Source of the DNA: a virus
Direction: 5' to 3' (one strand)
Virus record (IMG/VR): IMGVR_UViG_3300048017_000050
Location: 1 to 36,497 of that record
Length of the DNA: 36,497 nucleotides
Below the pieces are notes generated by a model. The model saw nothing but the letters and a program-made list of their open reading frames with translations. It had not been told where the DNA came from and ran no database searches. This document shows, piece after piece, positions 23,245 to 29,625 of the stretch. The number at the start of each line of letters is the position of its first letter. Positions within the stretch are counted from its first letter, which is position 1. The translations under genes and the position numbers were made by a program.

Positions 23245-25530
23245 GTGTCCGATTTTATAGAGTTTTTAAGCAATTTAGCCCCCGAGGGTGAAACATTTTT
23301 ACTGGTGCGTCAGAAACCCATTGGCAATACGTTGCAGTTCCACGCTGACGGTGCTGTCAAAGCCACTTGGCCAGCTTTTCTGCCTACACATAAGATCAAA
23401 CCCGGCCAGTCATGGTACGGCAACACCGCCAGCTTTATCGTGGACAGGTTCAAAGATGGCCACGTCAGCGCCAGCGCCGCTAACTGCGAGTACATCCTGG
23501 CGATGATGCTGGACGACATTGGAACGAAAAGTAAAACCCCGCCGCTGCCGCCAACTTGGATCATGGAGACATCCCCCGGGTCTTTTCAATGGGGCTATGC
23601 GTTTAGCGTACAACCCGGCAAGGGTGATTTTGCCGCCGCCATACGCGCCATCGCAGACGCTGGTTACACTGACCCCGGCGCTTGCAACCCAGTGCGTAAC
23701 TTCAGGTTGCCCGGCTCTGTCAACTTGAAACCGGGGCGCGATAATTTTGAAGCCCGGCTAATCGAGTTTCACCCTGAGCGCGAGTACACCCTAGAAGAAA
23801 TCTGCACCGCCTTAGACGTTGTACCAGGCCCTGCCATCACTGGCTATAAACCTATTCATATCGCCGATGATGGCACTGATGATGTGCTGGCCTGGCTGTC
23901 TAGCGAGGGTCTGCTGCTGACCAAACCCAATAACGAGGGCTGGGCTGGCGTAGTTTGCCCTAATGCTAACGAGCATACCGACGGCAACCCAGAAGGCCGC
24001 TACATGCCCGCTAACCGGGCCTACTGCTGCCTGCACTCGCACTGTGTTGATTTTGGTAGCCGCTTGTTCTTAGACTGGGTAGCCGAGCAGGGAGGCCCAG
24101 ATCATGCCCCTGGCCTGCGCGATGAACTGCTGGTTAGTGCCATGTCCAGCGCGTTGGCCAAACTGACCCCCACTACTATGTACACCGACGTAGCCGCCGC
24201 CATCGTACTGGAAACCGAGCGTAAGGAACTAGGCCGTGTCGAGCGTGAAGACTGGTACGAGCGTTTCGCGTATGTACAAGAAGATGAGTCTTATTTTGAT
24301 ATGCAAGACCGCCGCGAAGTGTCCCGCGCTACCTTTAATGCGCTATACCGACACATCAGTTGCAAGTCGATCCATACCGGGCGCAAGATTGAAGCGTCCG
24401 TGTGCTTCGACGAAAACCGACAGGCCAAGGGCGCGCAGGCACTGGTCGGCATTACCTACGCTGCTGGTGAGTCTGTCCTAGTGAACCGAGACGGTGACCT
24501 GTACGGCAACCGCTGGCGCGATGCCCGGCCCCCTGCTGCCGTGGGTGACGTTGAGCCTTGGCTGGCGCACTGCCGCGTACTTGTACCCGAAACCGAGGAG
24601 CTAGACCATGTTCTAGATGTGATGGCCTTCAAGCTACAGCACCCCGAGATCAAGATCAACCATGCCGTGCTGCATGGCGGTGACCAAGGCTCAGGCAAAG
24701 ATACGATGTGGGCGCCCTTTATCTGGTCAGTCTGTGGCCCACACCTTAAAAACCGTGGATTGCTAGATAACGACACTATGTCCTCGCAGTTTGGCTATGC
24801 CCTTGAGTCCGAGATTCTGATATTGAACGAACTAAAAGAGCCAGACGCTAAGGAACGCCGCGCCCTGGCCAACCGCCTTAAACCTATTATTGCCGCGCCG
24901 CCCGATATGCTGACCATTAACCGTAAGGGTTTACACCCATACCAGATGGCGAACCGGGTATTTGTACTGGCGTTCTCTAACGATCCCGTGCCAATCTCGC
25001 TAGATTCACAAGACCGCCGCTGGATGTGCATCTGGTCACATGCCCCTAGAATGAGATCCGAAACCGCAGCTCAGATGTGGGCTTGGTATCGGGCAGGCGG
25101 CTTTGAGGCCGTGGCGGCTTGGCTACTGGCTCGTGACGTGTCAGCCTTCAACCCAGGCGCTACCCCGATGGTCACTGAATTTAAACTCAACCTTATCGAG
25201 CATGGCATGAGTACCGCCGAATCGTTTTTAATCGACGCTATGCGCGCGCGGTCGGGTGAGTTTGCGCGTGGCGTGATTGCATCGCCCTTCCACTCGATAT
25301 GCGACCGATTGGCAGGTATTGCCCCCTCCGGCGTGAAAGTACCCCAAGCTGCGCTACTTCACGCCCTGCGAGAAGCTGGATGGCTCGATTGTGGTCGCGT
25401 AGCAGCACGCGAAACCCCCAATAAAAAACACTTGTTCTGTGCGCCTGAAATGGCTAACAAGCCCAAATCTGAACTAAGACGCATGGTAGAAGACAACCCG
25501 CCTCCCACTGGCTTGGTACGGGTGAAATAA
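23245..25530 (+). CDS. Primase-helicase (AEP primase plus D5/SF3-type ATPase)
   Basis: The 761-residue protein starts at GTG 23245, 8 bp after AAGGAG. The N-terminal half looks like an archaeo-eukaryotic-type primase ('METSPGSFQWGYAFSVQPG', then 'RNFRLPGSVNLKPGRD'). A Cys/His segment follows near residues 238-270 ('VVCPNANEHTDG', 'AYCCLHSHCVDFG'), likely a zinc finger. The C-terminal half is a D5/DUF5906-type helicase with Walker A 'GGDQGSGKDTMW' near residues 478-489 and Walker B-like 'ILNELKEP'. It would prime and unwind at the origin. Last gene of the replication block. Confidence 0.87.
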   Translation: MSDFIEFLSNLAPEGETFLLVRQKPIGNTLQFHADGAVKATWPAFLPTHKIKPGQSWYGNTASFIVDRFKDGHVSASAANCEYILAMMLDDIGTKSKTPPLPPTWIMETSPGSFQWGYAFSVQPGKGDFAAAIRAIADAGYTDPGACNPVRNFRLPGSVNLKPGRDNFEARLIEFHPEREYTLEEICTALDVVPGPAITGYKPIHIADDGTDDVLAWLSSEGLLLTKPNNEGWAGVVCPNANEHTDGNPEGRYMPANRAYCCLHSHCVDFGSRLFLDWVAEQGGPDHAPGLRDELLVSAMSSALAKLTPTTMYTDVAAAIVLETERKELGRVEREDWYERFAYVQEDESYFDMQDRREVSRATFNALYRHISCKSIHTGRKIEASVCFDENRQAKGAQALVGITYAAGESVLVNRDGDLYGNRWRDARPPAAVGDVEPWLAHCRVLVPETEELDHVLDVMAFKLQHPEIKINHAVLHGGDQGSGKDTMWAPFIWSVCGPHLKNRGLLDNDTMSSQFGYALESEILILNELKEPDAKERRALANRLKPIIAAPPDMLTINRKGLHPYQMANRVFVLAFSNDPVPISLDSQDRRWMCIWSHAPRMRSETAAQMWAWYRAGGFEAVAAWLLARDVSAFNPGATPMVTEFKLNLIEHGMSTAESFLIDAMRARSGEFARGVIASPFHSICDRLAGIAPSGVKVPQAALLHALREAGWLDCGRVAARETPNKKHLFCAPEMANKPKSELRRMVEDNPPPTGLVRVK

Positions 25531-25558
25531 AAAAGGGCCTCATGGCCCTTTATTTTTT
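25528..25558. terminator. Bidirectional rho-independent terminator
   Basis: AAAGGGCC (25532-25539) pairs with GGCCCTTT (25544-25551) around a TCAT loop and is flanked by A and T runs, so it can end the + strand replication block and the - strand block that arrives from 27006. It overlaps the primase stop codon. Confidence 0.9.
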
Positions 25559-25599
25559 ACCTAGTATGACGCGGATTAGTAGCGCGATGCAGGCGTAAA

Positions 25600-25794
25600 T
25601 CACCGCCACGCCGCCCGGCGTTCCAGCTCTTGTATAACCAGCAAGCTCATAACTGGCGCGATATCAACCCCGCCCAGCTTGGCGCTAGTTAGTGTGTATA
25701 TAGCTGGCCAACCGGGATCATCGAATGCCGCTGGCTCTGCTGGCTCATATTCAAACTCGCAGTCAAGGGTTAACCCGCATATGATGGTATTCAT
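25600..25794 (-). CDS. Small acidic phage protein (64 aa)
   Basis: The protein reads MNTIICGLTLDCEFEYEPAE, then 'AFDDPGWPAIYTLTSAKLGGVDI'. The 'DPGWPA...l' motif with a preceding 'cefey.pgepa' segment recurs in small phage proteins of unknown function. It overlaps the upstream gene in an ATGA. It is the last gene of this leftward block. Confidence 0.72.
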   Translation of the reverse strand: MNTIICGLTLDCEFEYEPAEPAAFDDPGWPAIYTLTSAKLGGVDIAPVMSLLVIQELERRAAWR

Positions 25795-25949
25795 TTAGTC
25801 ACCCTCGCCGGTGCTGCATAGGCATCCCGCCCCCGGCGCTTGAACCATGATACAACTCGCTGGGCGCGATGCCTGGGCATCAGCCGCTGGCTAATGGCTT
25901 GGCTGTATATCGCGCCTGGCGCGAATAATTGAACTGTGTATAGTGTCAT
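25791..25949 (-). CDS. Small basic protein (52 aa)
   Basis: This 52-codon frame, MTLYTVQLFAPGAIYSQAIS then 'RVVSWFKRRGRDAYAAPARV', is strongly basic in its second half (RxxRAQR, FKRRGRDA). ATGA overlaps at both ends (with the 93-residue and 64-residue genes) fill an otherwise empty 151-bp gap. No other feature was seen there. Function unknown. Confidence 0.62.
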   Translation of the reverse strand: MTLYTVQLFAPGAIYSQAISQRLMPRHRAQRVVSWFKRRGRDAYAAPARVTK

Positions 25950-26227
25950 AGTTCCACCTCAAAAATATCTTCGCCTTGGGGCTGTGTGACGTGTTCACTC
26001 AAGGGTTGCCAATCCCAAGCGCCTATGTTAACGAAATGATTCAGCTTTTCATACATTTTGACGTAATCGGCTGTGCTCATGCTCGCGCCGTATGGCGAGT
26101 AAACGCGCTTTTCTACGCCCTTGCTTTTTTGCCGCTTATGCTTGCCTGTGCATTTGGCGTGTTCTGCCAGAAACTTGGCCGGGTTTAGCGTTTTGTATGT
26201 GGCTTTGCCAATAGTGATTGTTTGCAT
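25946..26227 (-). CDS. Unknown protein (93 aa) with two-hairpin leader
   Basis: The protein begins MQTITIGKATYKTLNPAKFL and contains a basic middle 'CTGKHKRQKSKGVEKRVYS' and 'MSTADYVKMYEKLNHF'. No family recognised; lysine-rich and soluble. Its leader (26228-26285) repeats the structure found before the 139-residue gene, ending in AAAGGTAAATTATG. Confidence 0.75.
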   Translation of the reverse strand: MQTITIGKATYKTLNPAKFLAEHAKCTGKHKRQKSKGVEKRVYSPYGASMSTADYVKMYEKLNHFVNIGAWDWQPLSEHVTQPQGEDIFEVEL

Positions 26228-26285
26228 AATTTACCTTTGGTCTTACCGGGACGAATTGCCCGCATATGGCCACAGCATGGCCATA
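26228..26285 (-). promoter_or_regulatory. Two-hairpin leader, copy 1
   Basis: Read on the - strand it has an 8-bp stem (TATGGCCA/TGGCCATA, 26265-26272 and 26278-26285), then a 4-bp stem CGGG/CCCG (26247-26262) with a CAATT loop, then AAAGGTAAATTATG. Copy 2 at 26715-26774 has the same plan with a different first stem. It fills the gap between two genes. Confidence 0.7.
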
Positions 26286-26294
26286 CACTGACAG

Positions 26295-26714
26295 TCAGAG
26301 CGTTGCAAGGGTGCGGTACTTAGCTACGCGGGCGGCACTGGCGGCCAAGCGTGCCACGGCTGCGCGGTACTCAGTAGGCCAGTATTGGCCAATTGTGTAG
26401 TCAATGGATAAATCAGCGCCCAAGGTTAGACGCCCGCCCCGGCTGCATTCAATTAAGTCCGCGTCAGTCACGCCCTGAGCATAGGCGGCGGCCAACGCTT
26501 CGCGCACATCGTCCAGTTGTTTACTGATAGCACGCGCTTCGCTAAAATACGCGGCGCGGCCGTTAATATCGCGGTAATCGCTGCAATAGTCCCGAAAGTC
26601 AAGGCCGGGGCGCTTGGCCGCGTACATGGCCAGAGCGCGGATACCGTCTGGCACGTTGTCAAGAACTGCCCATTTTGGCAACAGTGAAGCGGCGCGGGGT
26701 GTTAATTGAACCAT
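26295..26714 (-). CDS. Unknown helical protein (139 aa) with two-hairpin leader
   Basis: The protein begins MVQLTPRAASLLPKWAVLDN and contains 'PDGIRALAMYAAKRPGLDFR' and 'ISKQLDDVREALAAAYAQGV', with an alanine-rich C-terminal helix. No motif recognised. Its leader (26715-26774) has the same two-hairpin structure as the one before the 93-residue gene. Confidence 0.75.
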   Translation of the reverse strand: MVQLTPRAASLLPKWAVLDNVPDGIRALAMYAAKRPGLDFRDYCSDYRDINGRAAYFSEARAISKQLDDVREALAAAYAQGVTDADLIECSRGGRLTLGADLSIDYTIGQYWPTEYRAAVARLAASAARVAKYRTLATL

Positions 26715-26774
26715 AATTTACCTTTACTGTTATCGGGTGAAATTGCCCGACTATGCGCATGATGTACGCGCATA
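26715..26774 (-). promoter_or_regulatory. Two-hairpin leader, copy 2
   Basis: Read on the - strand it has a 7-bp stem (TATGCGC/GCGCATA, 26752-26758 and 26768-26774), then a 5-bp stem TCGGG/CCCGA (26733-26750) with a CAATT loop, then AAAGGTAAATTATG. The first stem differs from copy 1 but keeps its pairing, so it is covariant. Confidence 0.7.
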
Positions 26775-26785
26775 AGCTGGAAATA

Positions 26786-26881
26786 TCAAAGGCTGAACAA
26801 AACGAACGTAATGATGTACAGCGCGACAACGAACGCGGCAGCACCTAGCCATATGGCTAGTTCGCTAGGTTCGCGGCTCAT
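26786..26881 (-). CDS. Membrane peptide (31 aa)
   Basis: The 31-codon frame MSREPSELAIWLGAAAFVVA plus 'LYIITFVLFSL' is one membrane helix after a short polar start. It overlaps the 42-residue membrane peptide's stop (ATGA at 26878-26881), so the two are probably co-translated. Possible toxin, superinfection or holin-like peptide; function unknown. Confidence 0.62.
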   Translation of the reverse strand: MSREPSELAIWLGAAAFVVALYIITFVLFSL

Positions 26882-27006
26882 ATCTGGCCTTCAAAATAGG
26901 CCATGAGCGCTACCGTGCCGCCAGCGGCCAGCGTTACGAAATACACAACACCTAAGACTAGGCGACGTGTGCGCCTGCGTTGGGTTAGAAAAATATATCG
27001 TGTCAT
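26878..27006 (-). CDS. Membrane peptide (42 aa), first gene of leftward block
   Basis: From ATG 27006 the peptide reads MTRYIFLTQRRRTRRLVLGV and ends 'YFVTLAAGGTVALMAYFEGQI': a positively charged N-terminus, then one membrane helix. The AAAGGCAAACC site and the promoter just upstream support this start; the frame also continues upstream to 27120 but that part crosses the promoter. Function unknown. Confidence 0.65.
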   Translation of the reverse strand: MTRYIFLTQRRRTRRLVLGVVYFVTLAAGGTVALMAYFEGQI

Positions 27007-27034
27007 GGTTTGCCTTTCTGTTGTTGATGTATCT

Positions 27035-27062
27035 AGTGTAAACGATTCCTTTGCATTGTCAA
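27035..27062 (-). promoter_or_regulatory. Sigma-70 promoter for the leftward block
   Basis: On the - strand TTGACA (27057-27062), a 16-bp spacer and TACACT (27035-27040) lie about 30 bp upstream of the ATG at 27006. The -10 hexamer is the same as that of the replication promoter at 19406. Repeat-array sites begin about 35 bp further upstream of the -35. Confidence 0.8.
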
Positions 27063-27097
27063 CAAATATTTTATAGGTGGTTTCCCTAGGTTTCGAG

Positions 27098-27423
27098 TTG
27101 TGGGTCATTTTGTGGGTCATGTTGCCAAAATGTTGTCACTTTGTGGGTCAAGATTACTCATCAATTTGATAGCAAGGTATTAGCGTGGGCGTTGACGTGC
27201 GGGGATTTGTGGGTCATGTTGCCATTTATATTCTAGACACTATCAATAAAATTATAAATATAGGTTAGTGGGCGAATTGACCCACAACACCACGCGGACG
27301 CCGGACGTGCTCAAAAAAAGTGACAACATGACCCACAAAGGCCTTTTTTCGGGCTAGTGCGTTGATTTATAAGGGTTTTTTGTTGTCATTTAGGGCTAAA
27401 ATTATGACAACATTTTGACAACA
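27098..27423. repeat. Iteron-like array, candidate origin or operator
   Basis: TTGTGGGTCA occurs on the + strand at 27098, 27110, 27141 and 27207 and in inverted form (TGACCCACAA) at 27278 and 27329. TGTTGTCA occurs at 27131 and 27381, inverted at 27321, 27405 and 27416. The joined form TTGTGGGTCATGTTGYCA is found at 27110, 27207 and, inverted, at 27321. An AT-rich stretch (about 27223-27266) lies between direct and inverted sites. The 419-bp gap holds no other gene. This is the layout of an iteron origin with a DNA-unwinding element, or of a regulator-binding region between divergent genes. Confidence 0.78.
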
Positions 27424-27425
27424 CA

Positions 27426-27647
27426 ATGACCTACACTTTAGCTATGGTTAGACCTTGCAAAATTGATACAGTTAATTTCTTCCGTCGCATCAGCGACGAC
27501 GAGCGAGCTATTTTGTTAGCTGCTGGCGCGGGTGACTTATCGCGTGGTTTTCGGGATATGCTTGCCCTTTATGCTGCATTGCACAATGCCGGTTTTCGCC
27601 CTGGTGACGATATAAGTGATTGGCTAATAGTTGCTAAAGTTAAATAA
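27426..27647 (+). CDS. Small protein next to iteron-like array (73 aa)
   Basis: The protein begins MTYTLAMVRPCKIDTVNFFR and contains 'ISDDERAILLAAGAGDLSRGF', a possible helix-turn-helix-like segment, then 'DMLALYAALHNAGFRPGDD'. It starts 2 bp after the last TGACAACA copy and no clear ribosome-binding site is present. A DNA-binding protein acting on the array would fit its place, but no family was recognised. If real, it is the only rightward gene before the terminase. Confidence 0.58.
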   Translation: MTYTLAMVRPCKIDTVNFFRRISDDERAILLAAGAGDLSRGFRDMLALYAALHNAGFRPGDDISDWLIVAKVK

Positions 27648-27730
27648 CTTTTAGTCATATAGACTATGTGGCTAGGTATGCGGATAAAGCACCGCCCGGA
27701 TCCCGTTCCTTTTGCATAGTGTTTTCTGTC

Positions 27731-27815
27731 ACCAGGCCACCAGGCCACCAGGCCACCAGGCCACCAGGCCACCAGGCCACCAGGCCACCAGGCCACCAGG
27801 CCACCAGGCCACCAG
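27731..27815 (+). repeat. Ten tandem copies of ACCAGGCC
   Basis: Ten exact 8-bp copies are followed by ACCAG. It lies 200 bp upstream of the small terminase gene in a 364-bp gap without a convincing gene. Every unit contains CCAGG (a Dcm site) and a GGCC palindrome. Because 8 is not a multiple of 3, translated frames repeat every 24 bp and are all open, which creates a false ORF on the - strand. Confidence 0.95.
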
Positions 27816-27823
27816 CTACATGT

Positions 27824-27839
27824 TAGTAAGCGCTTACTA
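27824..27839. repeat. Perfect 16-bp palindrome
   Basis: TAGTAAGCGCTTACTA is its own reverse complement. It lies 8 bp after the ACCAGGCC array and has the size and symmetry of a protein-binding operator or a small cruciform. It has no T tail and so is not a terminator. Confidence 0.85.
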
Positions 27840-27882
27840 TTAGATATGTAAGTGAGTGCTGACTGGGTGGCCTTGATTGCAT

Positions 27883-27899
27883 GGGGGGGAGGGGTAGGG
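27883..27899 (+). other. G-quadruplex motif
   Basis: G7-A-G4-TA-G3 gives four runs of at least three G within 17 bases. GGGTAGG (27892-27898) can instead pair with CCTACCC (27927-27933) in a hairpin, so the two structures compete. It lies about 110 bp upstream of the small terminase start. Confidence 0.75.
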
Positions 27900-28011
27900 C
27901 TGTCAGTCAAAAAATTACAGGAGCCACCTACCCTCTGAAAAAAGCAAAATAGCAATTTTTGTAGTCAGGCTATTTGACCTACAATTCCAGCAACTTCCCG
28001 AAAGGATAAAA

Positions 28012-28353
28012 GTGGAAAAGAAAAAACGTGGTCGGCCTATTAAGATGACGATTCAGCGGTACGCCGATAACCCGCCGCTGGTACTTCCAAAGACCGACCA
28101 CCAGCGCGTCAAGGAACTCAAAGAGCTGATGATTCGATCTGGCGGCAAGGACGTAGCCGAGAAGGTAATCCAGATTGCCTTGAACGACGAACACCCCGGT
28201 CAGATGGCGGCGCTTAAGATGTGCATGGATAGGACGCTACCAGTCAGCATGTTTGAAAAAGACAAGCACCAGCGCAGTGCAGTGACGATTAACATAACCG
28301 GGCTGGGGCAAACCCCTACGGTTATTGACCAAGAGGATGTGACTGATGTCTGA
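28012..28353 (+). CDS. Terminase small subunit
   Basis: The 113-residue protein starts at GTG 28012 after AAAGGA. It has a basic GRPIK-type start and 'SGGKDVAEKVIQIALNDEHPGQMAALKMCMDRTLPVSMFEKD', quoted in part, which is the conserved helical core of small terminase-like proteins in podophages. It lies 8 bp into the large subunit gene. It would recognise the packaging start on the phage DNA. A -10-like TACAAT lies at 27980-27985 with only a weak -35, so the late promoter is not certain. Confidence 0.85.
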   Translation: MEKKKRGRPIKMTIQRYADNPPLVLPKTDHQRVKELKELMIRSGGKDVAEKVIQIALNDEHPGQMAALKMCMDRTLPVSMFEKDKHQRSAVTINITGLGQTPTVIDQEDVTDV

Positions 28354-29605
28354 CCTCAACTTTTCATTGCTGCCGTGGCAGCAAGAGGTTTACACCGACC
28401 AGACGCGCTTTAAAGTGATTGCCGCTGGGAGGCGTTGCGGCAAGTCAAGGCTGGCGGCTACCACCCTGATTATCGAGGGATTGCGCTGCCCACCGGGTTC
28501 TGCGGTGCTATACGTGTCGCCAACAATGGGGCAGTCGCGGCAGATTATCTGGGATTTGCTGCTGGACTTGGGGCGTGAGGTAATTCAAAGCAGCCACGTT
28601 AATAACTTGGATATAACGCTGATTAATGGCGCAAGGATATACGTACGCGGAGCTGACCGCCCGGACACGCTGCGCGGCGTTTCCCTAACCTATGCCGTTT
28701 TGGATGAGGTGGCTGATATTAAGCCTGAGGCTTGGGAACAAGTTATTCGAGCATCTTTGTCGGACAGGAAGGGCCGGGCGATGTTTATTGGCACGCCAAA
28801 AGGCAGAAACTGGTTTCACGACCTGTGGAATCTTGGCCAGGACAACCAAGACCCAGACTGGAAGTCTTGGCACTTCACCACGGCAGATAACCCATTGATT
28901 GATGCGTCTGAGATTGAGAGCGCCAAGAAGACGTTATCTAGCTTTGCGTTTAAGCAGGAGTTCTTAGCCAGCTTCAGCAATGCGGGTTCTGACCTGTTTA
29001 AAGAGGAATGGATTAAGTACGGTGTCGAGCCTGAGCACGGCAGCTACTTTATCGCGGTTGACTTGGCTGGCTTTGAGGAAGTGGCGAAACAGGCCGCTAA
29101 TAGTAAGAAGCGGCTAGACGAAACTTCTATTGCCATTGTTAAGGTGACGGACGATGGGGTCTGGTTTGTCAAAGAGATTCAGCATGGGCGGTGGGATATT
29201 CGGGAAACCGCAGCTAATATACTGCTGGCTATGCGCGAGTACAGGCCGCAAAGTATTGGGATTGAAAAGGGCGCGCTGAAGAATGCGGTGCTGCCGTATC
29301 TGAGCGACCTGATGCGTAAGAATAACGTATACGGTCACATCCAAGACCTGACGCACGGCAACCGTAAGAAGGCAGATAGGATTATCTGGTCGCTACAAGG
29401 GCGCTTTGAGCATGGTCGGATTATCTTGAACAGGGAAGAAAAGTGGGATGTTTTTGTAGACCAACTTATAATGTTCCCATCGCCTGGCGTTCACGATGAC
29501 CTGCCAGACTCGCTGGCCTATATCGACCAGTTGGCGGTTACATCGTACTTTGAGCAAGCCGATGAAGACGAATGGGAGCCTGTAGATATAATCGCGGGTG
29601 TTTAG
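28346..29605 (+). CDS. Terminase large subunit
   Basis: The 419-residue protein has a packaging ATPase with Walker A 'AGRRCGKS' (residues 27-34), Walker B 'YAVLDEVAD' (about 116-124; Asp120, Glu121), the coupling motif 'GTPKG' (149-153), and a C-terminal RNase H-like nuclease: 'FIAVDLAGFEE' near 231, 'IGIEKGAL' and 'HDDLPDSLAYID' near the end, supplying the acidic metal ligands. It packs the concatemer into proheads through the portal and cuts it. The family resembles podophage terminases that use headful packaging, in line with the circular assembly. Confidence 0.93.
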   Translation: MSDLNFSLLPWQQEVYTDQTRFKVIAAGRRCGKSRLAATTLIIEGLRCPPGSAVLYVSPTMGQSRQIIWDLLLDLGREVIQSSHVNNLDITLINGARIYVRGADRPDTLRGVSLTYAVLDEVADIKPEAWEQVIRASLSDRKGRAMFIGTPKGRNWFHDLWNLGQDNQDPDWKSWHFTTADNPLIDASEIESAKKTLSSFAFKQEFLASFSNAGSDLFKEEWIKYGVEPEHGSYFIAVDLAGFEEVAKQAANSKKRLDETSIAIVKVTDDGVWFVKEIQHGRWDIRETAANILLAMREYRPQSIGIEKGALKNAVLPYLSDLMRKNNVYGHIQDLTHGNRKKADRIIWSLQGRFEHGRIILNREEKWDVFVDQLIMFPSPGVHDDLPDSLAYIDQLAVTSYFEQADEDEWEPVDIIAGV

Positions 29606-29625
29606 CCACCAATAAGAGGTCTAGC

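Noticed and set aside
27329-27349. Terminator at ACAAAGGCCTTTTTTC
   Set aside because: AAAGGCCTTT is self-complementary but leaves no loop, so a terminator hairpin cannot form well.
27415-27443. Rightward sigma-70 promoter from TTGACA at 27415
   Set aside because: No acceptable -10 lies 16-18 bp downstream; TACACT at 27432 is only 11 bp away. The hexamer belongs to the last TGACAACA repeat.
27731-27815. CRISPR array
   Set aside because: The repeat is a continuous 8-bp tandem with no spacers, and no cas gene is present.
27569-27955. 128-residue - strand ORF with WWPGGLVA repeats
   Set aside because: It is the translation of the ACCAGGCC array, whose 8-bp period keeps every frame open. It has no supporting ribosome-binding site and its flanks are intergenic.
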